Source of the DNA: Nocardioides guangzhouensis
GTDB lineage: Bacteria; Actinomycetota; Actinomycetes; Propionibacteriales; Nocardioidaceae
Length of the DNA: 64,000 nucleotides
NCBI RefSeq assembly: GCF_004519545.1
Contig: NZ_SDKM01000003.1
Location: 1-64,000 of the forward strand
Direction of reading: 5' to 3'
Shown piece by piece: positions 17,261-27,259 of this stretch. The position numbers were made by a program, and so were the translations under genes. The notes beneath the pieces are model-generated. The model did not search any database. It saw only the letters and a program-made list of their open reading frames with translations, and was not told the DNA's origin. The stretch's first letter is position 1. Every line of letters begins with the position of its first letter.

Positions 17261-17324
17261 GGTAGTCCCCAACGAAATGGTCGTCATCGGGCCGGATCGG
17301 CAGCCGTTTCGTTTGGGACTATCC
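17261..17324. repeat. Imperfect inverted repeat related to the 17100 and 18073 elements
   Basis: The left arm at 17261-17280 (GGTAGTCCCCAACGAAATGG) pairs with 17304-17324 with a one-base bulge and two mismatches. The right-arm core GTTTGGGACTATC mirrors the GATAGTCCCAAAC that opens the copy at 18072, so the three elements form one family. Confidence 0.65.
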
Positions 17325-17354
17325 GTCCGGGGCTGGGCTGACGGGTCCGGGAGT

Positions 17355-17385
17355 GGGTTAAGGGAAGACTGAGGAGGGCGTTGAC
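17355..17385. repeat. Direct repeat block, copy 1
   Basis: GGGTTAAGGGAAGACTGAGG (17355-17374), four variable bases, then CGTTGAC (17379-17385). The same block with one mismatch and the same spacing recurs at 18146-18176. The TTGAC resembles a -35 element, so the block may carry a promoter for the following gene. Confidence 0.65.
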
Positions 17386-17416
17386 CGGTACGCCGGGAGG
17401 CGCGGATGCTCGGCGG

Positions 17417-18061
17417 GTGGCGGCAGTGCTGGGTGTCCTGGGTGTCGGGCTGGGTGTCGGGCTGGACGTCGGGCTGGGCGTCGTGATGGTCGGGGTCGCC
17501 GGGTGGTGCCTGGCCCGGTCGCTGACCCGCGGACCGGGGCCCGACGGACACCGGCGCGACCTCGACGCGTGGCACGCCGTGATGGGCGCCGGGATGGCCG
17601 TCATGCTGCTGGCGCCGCTCGGCCGACCGCTCGCGACCGCCGGTCTGGTGCTGTTCGGTGCCGGCCTGGCCTGGTCGCTGGTCCGGGCGCTGCGGTCGAC
17701 GGGCCGGTGGCCCTCGGTCGCTCTGGGGGTCGGCTGCGCGGCGATGGCGGCGATGCTGGTCCCGGTGGCGACCGCGCCGGCGGCGTCAGCGGCGAGCGGC
17801 ACCGAGGGCACGGCGGGCAGGCACCACATGGCCGGGATGGAGGGCATGCACCACGCGGCGCCCACCGGGGCGAGCGGGGGAGCCGCGGTCGACGTCCCCA
17901 CGGCCCTGCTGCTGGTCCTGGTGGTGCTCCTGGCGGCCGTGGTCGCGCTCCGCCTCACCGCCGTCGTACGGCGCGGGGAGCCGGCCCGCACCCGTCTCGA
18001 CGCCGCCTGCGAAGTGCTCATGGGCGCGACCATGGCCGCGATGCTGGTGCCGCTGGTCTGA
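17417..18061 (+). CDS. DUF5134-like membrane protein with His/Met-rich loop
   Basis: 214 aa from a GTG at 17417; a TTG at 17381 would give 226 aa but falls inside the repeated block, so I prefer the later start. Five to six spans are predicted. A loop between spans reads HHMAGMEGMHH, a His/Met cluster of the kind that binds copper. Paired motifs AWHAVMGAGMAVMLL and ACEVLMGATMAAMLVPLV resemble DUF5134. A 12-bp tandem DNA repeat encodes the Gly/Val-rich N-terminus. It sits just before the CO dehydrogenase genes, whose enzyme needs copper; a copper link is inference. Confidence 0.6.
   Translation: MAAVLGVLGVGLGVGLDVGLGVVMVGVAGWCLARSLTRGPGPDGHRRDLDAWHAVMGAGMAVMLLAPLGRPLATAGLVLFGAGLAWSLVRALRSTGRWPSVALGVGCAAMAAMLVPVATAPAASAASGTEGTAGRHHMAGMEGMHHAAPTGASGGAAVDVPTALLLVLVVLLAAVVALRLTAVVRRGEPARTRLDAACEVLMGATMAAMLVPLV
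17440..17487 (+). repeat. 12-bp tandem repeat, four imperfect units
   Basis: Units at 17440, 17452, 17464 and 17476 follow GGGTGTCGGGCT with growing divergence. They encode an alternating Gly/Val/Leu stretch in the first membrane span of the surrounding gene, so length changes would stay in frame. Confidence 0.75.
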
Positions 18062-18072
18062 CCCTTGCCGGG

Positions 18073-18133
18073 ATAGTCCCAAACAATTGAGGGTGATCCG
18101 GGCCGGTCCGTGCCCTCGAACGTTTGGGAGTAT
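18073..18133. repeat. Imperfect 21-bp inverted repeat, composite repeat copy 2
   Basis: Arms 18073-18093 and 18113-18133 match at 17 of 21 positions. The spacer holds GATCCGGGCCGGTCCG, identical to the spacer of the 17100 copy. It begins 12 bases after the stop of the His/Met-rich membrane protein gene and could end that transcript. Confidence 0.7.
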
Positions 18134-18145
18134 CGAGCGATGGGC

Positions 18146-18176
18146 GGGTTAAGGGAAGGCTGAGGTCGCCGTTGAC
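18146..18176. repeat. Direct repeat block, copy 2, with possible coxM promoter
   Basis: GGGTTAAGGGAAGGCTGAGG (18146-18165), four bases, CGTTGAC (18170-18176). TTGAC followed at about 17 bases by GACAGT would make a plausible sigma-70-type promoter ending just before the CRP-type site at 18202. The promoter reading is inference; the repeat is seen directly. Confidence 0.5.
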
Positions 18177-18201
18177 GGGACCCGGGAGCCGGGCGACAGT
18201 C

Positions 18202-18219
18202 GTGTGACACGGCTCACAC
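18202..18219. promoter_or_regulatory. Perfect CRP-family binding site upstream of coxM
   Basis: GTGTGA-CACGGC-TCACAC: two perfect 6-base half-sites with the 6-base spacing of the CRP consensus TGTGA-N6-TCACA. It ends 10 bases before the coxM ATG and overlaps the probable transcription start and leader. A cAMP-receptor-type protein bound here would be expected to block transcription, giving catabolite control of CO oxidation, unless the promoter lies elsewhere. Confidence 0.72.
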
Positions 18220-18229
18220 GGAGGCTCCC

Positions 18230-19129
18230 ATGCAGGTACCTGCACCGTTCGACTACGAACGCGCGTCCACGGTCGAGGAGGCCATCGGGCTCCTCGAGCG
18301 GCTGGGCAGCGAGGCACGGCTGGTCGCGGGCGGCCACAGCCTGATCCCGATGATGAAGCTCCGGCTGGTCAACCTCGAGTACGTCATCGACATCAACGAC
18401 CTGCACGACGAGCTCGGGTACGTCCGGGTCGGCACCGACGAGGTCCGGATCGGGGCGATGACCCGGCACCGCGAGCTCCTGGAGTCACCGGAGCTCGGGG
18501 CGCTGTTCCCGATCTTCGCCGACGCCGAGAAGGTCATCGCGGACCCGGTGGTCCGCAACCGCGGCACCATCGGCGGCTCGCTGTGCCAGGCGGACCCGTC
18601 GGAGGACCTGACCGCGGTGTGCACCACGCTCGACGCGAGCTGCGTGATCCGCGGCAGCGGCGGCGAACGGGTGGTGTCGATGGCCGACTTCCACCGGGGG
18701 CCGTACGAGACCGCGGTCGAGCACGGCGAGATCCTCACCGAGATCCGGATCCCGGTCCGGCCGAACGGGTCCAGCGCCTACGCCAAGGTCGAGCGGCGGG
18801 CAGGTGACTGGGCGGTGACCTCGGCCGGAGCCGCGGTGTGGATGGACGGCGGCGCCATCACCGACGCCCGGGTCGGGCTGGCCGCGGTCGGGCCGAACAC
18901 CACCGGCATCCCGACGATCTCCGAGGCGCTGCGCGGGCAGGCGCCCTCCGACGAGCTCTTCGCGCGGGCCGGGGCGCTGGCCGCGGAGAGCTGCTCCCCG
19001 GTGACCGACAACCGTGGGACCGCCGACTACAAGCGACACCTCGCCGACGAGCTGACCCGGCGCACGCTCCGGCTGGCCGTGGAGAGGATCGAGGCAGGGA
19101 TCGCAGGCGACCAGCGAGGAGGCAGCTGA
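18230..19129 (+). CDS. coxM: Aerobic CO dehydrogenase, medium (FAD) subunit
   Basis: 299 aa; ATG at 18230 with GGAGG in front. It has the FAD-binding motifs of molybdenum hydroxylase medium subunits: AGGHSLIPMMKLRL near residues 32-45 and TIGGSLCQADPSEDL near 111-125, followed by a CO_deh_flav_C domain (AYAKVERRAGDWAVTSAGAAVWMDGG). It passes electrons from the iron-sulfur subunit to the respiratory chain. First gene of the M-S-L order typical of form I CODH; coxS begins one base after its stop. Confidence 0.93.
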   Translation: MQVPAPFDYERASTVEEAIGLLERLGSEARLVAGGHSLIPMMKLRLVNLEYVIDINDLHDELGYVRVGTDEVRIGAMTRHRELLESPELGALFPIFADAEKVIADPVVRNRGTIGGSLCQADPSEDLTAVCTTLDASCVIRGSGGERVVSMADFHRGPYETAVEHGEILTEIRIPVRPNGSSAYAKVERRAGDWAVTSAGAAVWMDGGAITDARVGLAAVGPNTTGIPTISEALRGQAPSDELFARAGALAAESCSPVTDNRGTADYKRHLADELTRRTLRLAVERIEAGIAGDQRGGS

Positions 19130-19130
19130 C

Positions 19131-19630
19131 ATGCAGGTGACGATGACCGTCAACGGCGAGACGGTGACCAGGGAGATCGAGGGCCGGATGCTGCTGGTCC
19201 ACTTCCTGCGCGACGAGCTCGGGCTGACCGGCACCCACTGGGGTTGCGACACGAGCAACTGCGGCACCTGCGTGACCTGGCTGGACGGCGAGCCGGTGAA
19301 GAGCTGCACGGTGCTGGCGGCGATGGCCGGCGGCCGCGAGGTCCGCACCGTCGAGGGGCTGGAGCAGGACGGCGTGCTCGACCCGGTGCAGGAGGGCTTC
19401 ATGCGCTGCCACGGGCTGCAGTGCGGCTTCTGCACCCCGGGCATGCTGATGACCGCCCGCGCGCTGCTCGACCGGGACGACGACCCGGACGAGGACACCA
19501 TCCGCGAGGCGATCTCCGGGCAGATCTGCCGGTGCACCGGCTACACGACGATCGTCCGGTCGGTGCAGTGGGCGGCGAAGGCGCAACGCGACGCGGCGAG
19601 TGCCGACGCCGAGCCGGTGGGGAGCGAGTC

Positions 19631-19634
<4 letters not shown>
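19131..19634 (+). CDS. coxS: Aerobic CO dehydrogenase, small (2Fe-2S) subunit
   Basis: 167 aa. The N-terminal ferredoxin-like cluster has CDTSNCGTCVTWLDGEPVKSC, and the C-terminal helical domain carries the second cluster in CGFCTPGM and CRCTGY. Both [2Fe-2S] sites are complete. It links the Mo-Cu centre of CoxL to the FAD of CoxM. The last bases overlap the coxL start (ATGA), so subunits are co-translated. Confidence 0.95.
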
Positions 19635-22033
<2,399 letters not shown>

Positions 22034-22100
22034 TCCGGCCCCGGGACGGACGGGAGCGAGCAACACTGGAGAGCAGGAACGACCCGAGGAGGCGCCCGGC

Positions 22101-22973
22101 GTGACCAGCACCCTGACCGCGCGGGCCGACGCCCTGCGCTCCTCGGGCGTGCCGTTCGTCCAGGCGACGGTGGTCCGGGCCCAGGAGCCGAGCTCGGCCC
22201 GACCCGGGGACCGGGCGATCATCCTGGCCGACGGCTCGATGGAGGGTTTCGTCGGCGGGCACTGCGCCGCCGGATCGGTGCGTACGGCGGCCCTCGACGT
22301 CCTCGGCACCGGCGAGAGCATGCTGCTGCGGGTGCTCCCCGACGGCCAGGCCGCGTTCCCGGAGTCACCGGGGGCCACCGTGGTGGTCAACCCGTGCCTG
22401 TCCGGCGGCGCCCTGGAGATCTACCTCGAGCCGCTGCTGCCGGCCCCGGTGGTCGCGGTGGTCGGAGACTCGCCCACCGCCGAGGCGGTGGCCACGCTCG
22501 GTGCCGCCCTCGGCTTCGTGGTCCGCGGCAGCGACGAGGAGCAGGCGGGCGCCACCGCGGTCGTGGTCGCCACCCACGGCGACGAGCTGGGTCCGGTGCG
22601 GGCCGCCCTCGACGCCGGCGTCGACTTCGTCGGCGTGGTCTGCAGCCGCACCCGGGGAGCGGCCCTGATGGCCGAGCTGGCCCTGCCGGCGGAGGAGGCG
22701 GCCCGGGTGCACCCGCACGTCGGCCTCGACATCGGCGCCCGAACGCCGGCCGAGGTGGCACTGTCGATCCTCGGCGAGGTGGTCCGGGCGCTGCGGCTCG
22801 AGGGGCTGGCCACCGGCGTCCCCCAGGCGCCCCGACCGACCCGGGCCGTCGACCCGGTCTGCGGCATGACGGTGACCATCGGCCCGGACACCCCGCATGC
22901 CCGGGTCGACGGCATCGACCACTGGTTCTGCAACCCCGGCTGCCGGACCCGCTTCCTGGAGCAGCACGCGTGA
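22101..22973 (+). CDS. XdhC/CoxF-like maturation factor fused to a YHS domain
   Basis: 290 aa, GTG start with AGGAGG 9 bases upstream. Residues 1-230 are XdhC-type: ATVVRAQEPSSARPGDRAIILADG, FVGGHCAAGSVR, and a nucleotide-fold PVVAVVGDSPTAEAVATLGAALGF. These proteins bring sulfurated Mo cofactor to molybdenum hydroxylases. Residues 250-290 form a YHS domain, DPVCGMTV with HWFCNPGCRTRFL, a small motif found in copper and heavy-metal proteins. The fusion suggests a link between Mo-site maturation and metal insertion. Confidence 0.85.
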   Translation: MTSTLTARADALRSSGVPFVQATVVRAQEPSSARPGDRAIILADGSMEGFVGGHCAAGSVRTAALDVLGTGESMLLRVLPDGQAAFPESPGATVVVNPCLSGGALEIYLEPLLPAPVVAVVGDSPTAEAVATLGAALGFVVRGSDEEQAGATAVVVATHGDELGPVRAALDAGVDFVGVVCSRTRGAALMAELALPAEEAARVHPHVGLDIGARTPAEVALSILGEVVRALRLEGLATGVPQAPRPTRAVDPVCGMTVTIGPDTPHARVDGIDHWFCNPGCRTRFLEQHA

Positions 22974-23566
22974 GGGCATCGCGGCCCGCCCCGGTGGCGG
23001 TCGTGGTGCTGGCCGCGGGCGGGTCCCGCCGGCTCGGCCGGCCCAAGCAGCTGCTCGACTACCGGGGGGCCACCCTGCTCGACGCCACCCTGGCCACGGC
23101 CAGGGCAGCCGCGCCCGCTCAGGTGGTGGTGGCGCTCGGCGGCTCCGCGGACGACGTGGTCGCGCGGGTCGACCTCGCCGGCGCCGACGTGGTCCGCAAC
23201 CCCGACTTCGGCGACGGCTGCGCCACCTCGATCCGCTCGGCGCTGACCCACGTGCGCGACGACGCAGCGGGGATCGTGCTGCTGCTCGGTGACCAGCCAG
23301 GCGTCACCCCCGAGGCGGTGCACGCACTGCTGGCCGGGGTGGCGGGGCACGCCGTCGGCGTCTGCGCGTACGACGACGGGCCCGGCCACCCGCTGTGGTT
23401 CGATCGGACCATGTTCGCGACCCTGACCGGGCTGCACGGCGACAAGGCCGTGTGGAAGCTGGTCGAGCACGCCGACGACGTGGCCCGGGTGCCGGTGCCC
23501 GGCACGGTGCCCCCGGACGTCGACACCTGGGACGACTACGAGGCGCTGCTCGAGGCGGACCGGTGA
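22970..23566 (+). CDS. Molybdenum cofactor cytidylyltransferase-like protein (MocA family)
   Basis: 198 aa, GTG start overlapping the previous stop. The nucleotidyltransferase signature LAAGGSRRLGRPKQLLDYRG is at residues 13-32, and GDQPGVTPEAV follows. MocA joins CMP to molybdopterin to give the dinucleotide form (MCD) used by CODH and xanthine dehydrogenases. The position between the XdhC-type gene and coxD supports that role over a GTP-using MobA. Stop overlaps coxD by 4 bases. Confidence 0.87.
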   Translation: MRASRPAPVAVVVLAAGGSRRLGRPKQLLDYRGATLLDATLATARAAAPAQVVVALGGSADDVVARVDLAGADVVRNPDFGDGCATSIRSALTHVRDDAAGIVLLLGDQPGVTPEAVHALLAGVAGHAVGVCAYDDGPGHPLWFDRTMFATLTGLHGDKAVWKLVEHADDVARVPVPGTVPPDVDTWDDYEALLEADR

Positions 23567-24447
23567 GCACCCCGACGGCGATGCCGGCGTCCGCCGAGGA
23601 GCTGCGGCGACGCTTCGACGAGCACGGGTACCTCGCCGACGACGGCATGGCCACCGCGGTCTTCCTGACCTTGCGGCTCGGCCTGCCGCTGCTGCTCGAG
23701 GGCGAGCCGGGGGTCGGCAAGACCGCCGCCGCCCGGGTGCTGGCCGAGGTGCTGGACGCCCCGCTGGTGCGGCTGCAGTGCTACGAGGGACTGACCGCGA
23801 ACGAGGCCCTCTACGACTGGAACCACCAGCGCCAGCTGCTCGCGATCCGGGTCGCCGAGGCCCGGCACCAGCCGCTCGCGGAGGCGGACCTGTTCAGCGA
23901 GGAGTTCCTGGTCGAGCGCCCGATCCTGCGCTGCATCCGGTACGACGGCCCGCGGCCGCCGGTGCTCCTCATCGACGAGGTCGACCGGGCCGACGACGAG
24001 TTCGAGGCGCTGCTCCTCGAGGCGCTCGGGGAGGGCTCGGTGACGGTGCCGGAGCTGGGCACCTTCACCGCCCGGCAGCCGCCGATCGTGGTGCTCACCT
24101 CCAACCGCAGCCGCGAGCTGCACGACGCGCTGCGCCGGCGCTGCCTCTACCACTGGCTGGACTACCCGGAGGCGACCCGCGTGGTGGCGATCCTGCGGCG
24201 CACGACGCCGGCCGCCGGAGAGCCGCTGCTGGAGTCCGCGGCGCAGTTCGTGGGCCGGGTCCGGGCCCTCGACCTGGACAAGCCGCCGGGCGTCGCGGAG
24301 GCGATCAACTGGGTCGCGGCCCTGGCCGAGCTCGGGGCCACCGAGCTCACCCGCGAGGGGGTGGTGGCCACCCTCGGCGCCCTCGCCAAGACCCCCGACG
24401 ACCGGGACCACGTGCTCGCGCAGCTCGACGCCCGGGCGCTGGGCTGA
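23563..24447 (+). CDS. coxD: MoxR-type AAA+ ATPase CoxD
   Basis: 294 aa, GTG start. Walker A GEPGVGKT (Lys53), Walker B VLLIDEVDRAD, and sensor 1 VVLTSNRSRELHDALRRRC are intact. In Oligotropha, CoxD with CoxE and CoxF builds the CuSMoO2 centre after the polypeptides fold; CoxD is the ATP-driven unfoldase. Direct coupling to the cytidylyltransferase and 6-base spacing to coxE fit this. Confidence 0.9.
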   Translation: MSTPTAMPASAEELRRRFDEHGYLADDGMATAVFLTLRLGLPLLLEGEPGVGKTAAARVLAEVLDAPLVRLQCYEGLTANEALYDWNHQRQLLAIRVAEARHQPLAEADLFSEEFLVERPILRCIRYDGPRPPVLLIDEVDRADDEFEALLLEALGEGSVTVPELGTFTARQPPIVVLTSNRSRELHDALRRRCLYHWLDYPEATRVVAILRRTTPAAGEPLLESAAQFVGRVRALDLDKPPGVAEAINWVAALAELGATELTREGVVATLGALAKTPDDRDHVLAQLDARALG

Positions 24448-24453
24448 GCCACG

Positions 24454-25656
24454 ATGACCACGCCCTCGCTGCTGGCCGGGGTGGACCGGGCGGCGTTCGC
24501 GAGCGCCTTCGGCAGCAGGCTGCGCAGCGACGGCGTACCGGTCGGGGTGACCGGGCTCGCGGCGTTCGTCGATGCACTGGCCGCGGCCCCGCCGGACCGG
24601 GTGCCGGCGCTCTACTGGCTGGCCCGGGTCACCCTGGTCAGCCGGCACGACGACCTGCCGGCGTTCGACCGGGTCTTCGACGCGGCGTTCCGCGACTCGG
24701 TGCTCGCGGTCGACCCGCAGGCCCGGCGCCAGGAGCTCCCGGCGTCCACCCCGCGGGACGCGGAGGTCGAGGGCCGCGGCGCGGCCGAGGGCTGTGCCGG
24801 CGACCTGCCCTGGCACACGCGCGCCAGCCTGGTCGCGTCCGAGCCCACCCCGGAGGAGGAGGCCGGCCGGGTGCTGCCGGAGCTGCTGCCCAGCGCCGTG
24901 GCCCGGATCGCGGACACCCCGATGGAAGAGCTCGACCCGGCGGAGCTGGCCCTGCTCGGGCGTTGGCTGGAGGAGTCCGCACACCGGTGGCCGACCCGCC
25001 GCAGCCGCCGGGTCCGGGTCCGGCCCAACGGCCGGCGGGTGGCGCTGCGGGCCACGATCGCGGCGTCCCGGCGCACCGGGTGGGAGCCGATGCGGCTCCA
25101 GCACTACCAGCCCGTACGCCGCCCGCTCACCGTCACGCTGGTCTGCGACGTCAGCCAGTCGATGCAGAGCTACGCCTCGGCCTACCTCCACCTGATGCGG
25201 GTCTTCGCCCGCACCGGCCGGGCCGAGACGTTCGCGTTCTCCACGTCGCTGAGCCGGCTGACCCCGGCGCTGGCGCACAGGTCGGTCGAGGTCGCGATCG
25301 CGCAGGCGGAGCAACGGGTGGTGGACCGGTACGGCGGCACCCACCTCGCCTCCTGCCTGCGGGAGCTGCTCACCTCGCGGCACGGGCAGGCCCTCCGCGG
25401 CGGAGTGCTGGTGGTCGCCTCGGACGGCTGGGACAGCGACCCGCCGGAGCTGCTGGCCGCCACCATGGCCCGGCTGCGCCGCCGCTCCCGCCGGGTGGTC
25501 TGGCTGAACCCGCGCGCCGCGGCGCCCGGCTTCGAGCCGCGGGTGGGCTCGATGTCGGCCGCACTGCCGTACTGCGACGCGTTCCTCCCGGCCCACACGC
25601 TGCGCGCTCTGCCGGAGGTCTTCGACGCGATCGCCGGGGTCAGCTCCAGAGCGTGA
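24454..25656 (+). CDS. coxE: VWA-domain protein CoxE
   Basis: 400 aa. The C-terminal von Willebrand A domain has a MIDAS motif DVSQS at residues 232-236, RYGGTHLASCLRELL, and VVASDGWDSDPPELL. The N-terminal half is the helical CoxE region. CoxE works with the CoxD ATPase to assemble the Mo-Cu site of CODH. The end runs 17 bases into the convergent LysR gene. Confidence 0.9.
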   Translation: MTTPSLLAGVDRAAFASAFGSRLRSDGVPVGVTGLAAFVDALAAAPPDRVPALYWLARVTLVSRHDDLPAFDRVFDAAFRDSVLAVDPQARRQELPASTPRDAEVEGRGAAEGCAGDLPWHTRASLVASEPTPEEEAGRVLPELLPSAVARIADTPMEELDPAELALLGRWLEESAHRWPTRRSRRVRVRPNGRRVALRATIAASRRTGWEPMRLQHYQPVRRPLTVTLVCDVSQSMQSYASAYLHLMRVFARTGRAETFAFSTSLSRLTPALAHRSVEVAIAQAEQRVVDRYGGTHLASCLRELLTSRHGQALRGGVLVVASDGWDSDPPELLAATMARLRRRSRRVVWLNPRAAAPGFEPRVGSMSAALPYCDAFLPAHTLRALPEVFDAIAGVSSRA

Positions 25657-26596
25657 CGTGCACGGCCGGCTTGAACCGGCCCAGGTGCACCCCGGCACCC
25701 CGGACCATCGCCTGGACCGCGCGGGGGGTGGAGATGAACCGCAGCAGCTCCGCGGCGGCCGGGGTCTGCCCGGGCTTCTGCAGCGCCGTGGCCGCCCAGG
25801 TCCCGCGGGCGCGCAGGTGTGGCCCGTCCAGGGTGACCAGCCGGCCCGCGGCGAGGTCGCCGGTGACCGCGAACCTCAGTGCCAGCGCGACCCCGTCCCG
25901 GCGCTTGGTCTCCTCCAGCGCCGCGGCCTCGCTCTGGAAGATCCGCTGGTTGGCCTCCGGGACGGCCAGGTCACGGAGCAGGCCGCGGACCACGCCGCCC
26001 TCGACCACGGCCGCGGGACCGAGGTGCCAGATCTGGCTGCGGACCTGGTCGGGCCGCACCGGTCGACCGGCCAGCGGGTGCGAGGGCCGGACCACGGCCA
26101 GCACCTCGTAGTTGAGGAACGGGTGCTGCACGAGGCCGTCCGGCGTCGGGTCGCTCGCCGGGCCCACCGCCACGTCCACACCGCGGGCGGCGAGCAATGC
26201 CGGGAGCTGGTCGGCCGGGTGCACGCTGAGCTCCACCTCGAGGTCGTCGGCGCGGCTCGCGAACAGCTCGATCAGCCCGGGGGCGGCGTGCTCGGCGAAC
26301 AGGTCGGCGGCGGCCACCCGCAGCACCCGCCGGCCGTGCCCGGCCTGGCTGACCTCCTCCACGGTCCGGTCCTGGAGGCCGAGGATCTCCACCGCCCGGC
26401 TGGCCAGGCGCAGCCCGCCGGGGGTGAACGCGATCCCGGAGCCGGTGCGCGTGAACAGGGGGTCGTCCAGCTCCTTGCGGAGCTGGGCCACGTGCATGGA
26501 CACGGCGGCCTCGCTGACCTGGAGCTCGCCCGCGGCCGCCTTCACCGAGCCGAGTCGGACCACGCAGGCGAATGCCCTCAGCTGCGTGGGAGTCAC
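25640..26596 (-). CDS. LysR-type regulator, possible CutR homologue
   Basis: 318 aa from the GTG at 26596. The winged helix is residues 1-60 (TPTQLRAFACVVRLGSVKAAAGELQVSEAAVSMHVAQLRKELDDPLFTR), followed by two alpha/beta effector subdomains. In Mycobacterium strain JC1 a LysR protein, CutR, is needed for CODH induction; the location at the end of the cox genes suggests a like role here. It resembles the CbbR/CysB branch in length. Convergent overlap with coxE could couple the two transcripts. Confidence 0.82.
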   Translation of the reverse strand: MTPTQLRAFACVVRLGSVKAAAGELQVSEAAVSMHVAQLRKELDDPLFTRTGSGIAFTPGGLRLASRAVEILGLQDRTVEEVSQAGHGRRVLRVAAADLFAEHAAPGLIELFASRADDLEVELSVHPADQLPALLAARGVDVAVGPASDPTPDGLVQHPFLNYEVLAVVRPSHPLAGRPVRPDQVRSQIWHLGPAAVVEGGVVRGLLRDLAVPEANQRIFQSEAAALEETKRRDGVALALRFAVTGDLAAGRLVTLDGPHLRARGTWAATALQKPGQTPAAAELLRFISTPRAVQAMVRGAGVHLGRFKPAVHVTLWS

Positions 26597-26640
26597 GAGG
26601 GGATCGTAGCGCCGGGGCGGGCGCCCGACCCGGGGTTCGC

Positions 26641-27249
26641 TCAGCCTCGGCGGACCGCCCGCACCACCGCGTCCCAAGCGGTCAGCGTCTCGCCCGCGCC
26701 GGCGACCGCGCGCCCGAACCGGCCCGCGGTGACCACCTCGACGTCGTGGTCGGCAAGGTCGCCGAGCACGTCCTCGGCGGTCATCAGCACCGAGGCGTCC
26801 TGCGGTCCGCCGGTGCCCTCGGTGAGGTTGGAGGTGTCGTGGGCGACCAGGAAGAACGTGCCGCCCCGGCGCAGCGCCCCCACCGCCCGGCGTACGGCGG
26901 TCCTGCGCTCGTCGGCGGGGAGCTGGAGGTAGGCGAGCACGACCAGGTCGTAGGGGCCGTCCGGCTCCCAGGTGAGCACGTCGGCGCACACCCAGGTGAC
27001 CCGGTGGTCGCTGGCCAGCGAGCTCTCGACGGCCCGCCCCTTGTCCAGCCCGGCCTGGGCGAAGTCGACCGCCGTGACGTCCCAGCCGAGCGAGGCCAGC
27101 CAGAGCGCGTTGCGACCCTCACCGGCGGCCAGGTCGAGCGCCCGACCCGGCGCCAGGTCGGCGAGCTCGGCGGCGACGAACTGGTTGGGCGTCGCCGACC
27201 AGACGAGCTCCTTGTCGGCGTACCGCTGGTTCCAGGCCGTGGCGTCCAT
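26641..27249 (-). CDS. Class I SAM-dependent methyltransferase
   Basis: 202 aa from the ATG at 27249. It starts WNQRYADKELVWSATPNQFV, then motif I ALDLAAGEGRNALWLASLGWDVTAVDF, then YDLVVLAYLQLP and a beta hairpin GGTFFLVAHDTSNL. This is the methyltransferase-25/TehB-like group common beside regulators in actinobacteria. The substrate is unknown. It starts 10 bases downstream of fdhD, so the two may share a transcript. Confidence 0.82.
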   Translation of the reverse strand: MDATAWNQRYADKELVWSATPNQFVAAELADLAPGRALDLAAGEGRNALWLASLGWDVTAVDFAQAGLDKGRAVESSLASDHRVTWVCADVLTWEPDGPYDLVVLAYLQLPADERRTAVRRAVGALRRGGTFFLVAHDTSNLTEGTGGPQDASVLMTAEDVLGDLADHDVEVVTAGRFGRAVAGAGETLTAWDAVVRAVRRG

Positions 27250-27259
27250 GCCGCCCAAC

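Larger units (their letters stand above)
17083..17416. other. Non-coding region rich in inverted repeats
   Basis: No convincing gene lies here. It holds the 18-bp perfect inverted repeat at 17100-17152, a 10-bp inverted repeat (17174-17183 with 17236-17245) enclosing a tandem 13-bp duplication (17206-17231), a second large inverted repeat (17261-17324) and a direct-repeat block (17355-17385) that recurs at 18146-18176. Such nested symmetry suggests terminators, a small structured RNA or relics of repeated palindromic elements. Confidence 0.6.
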
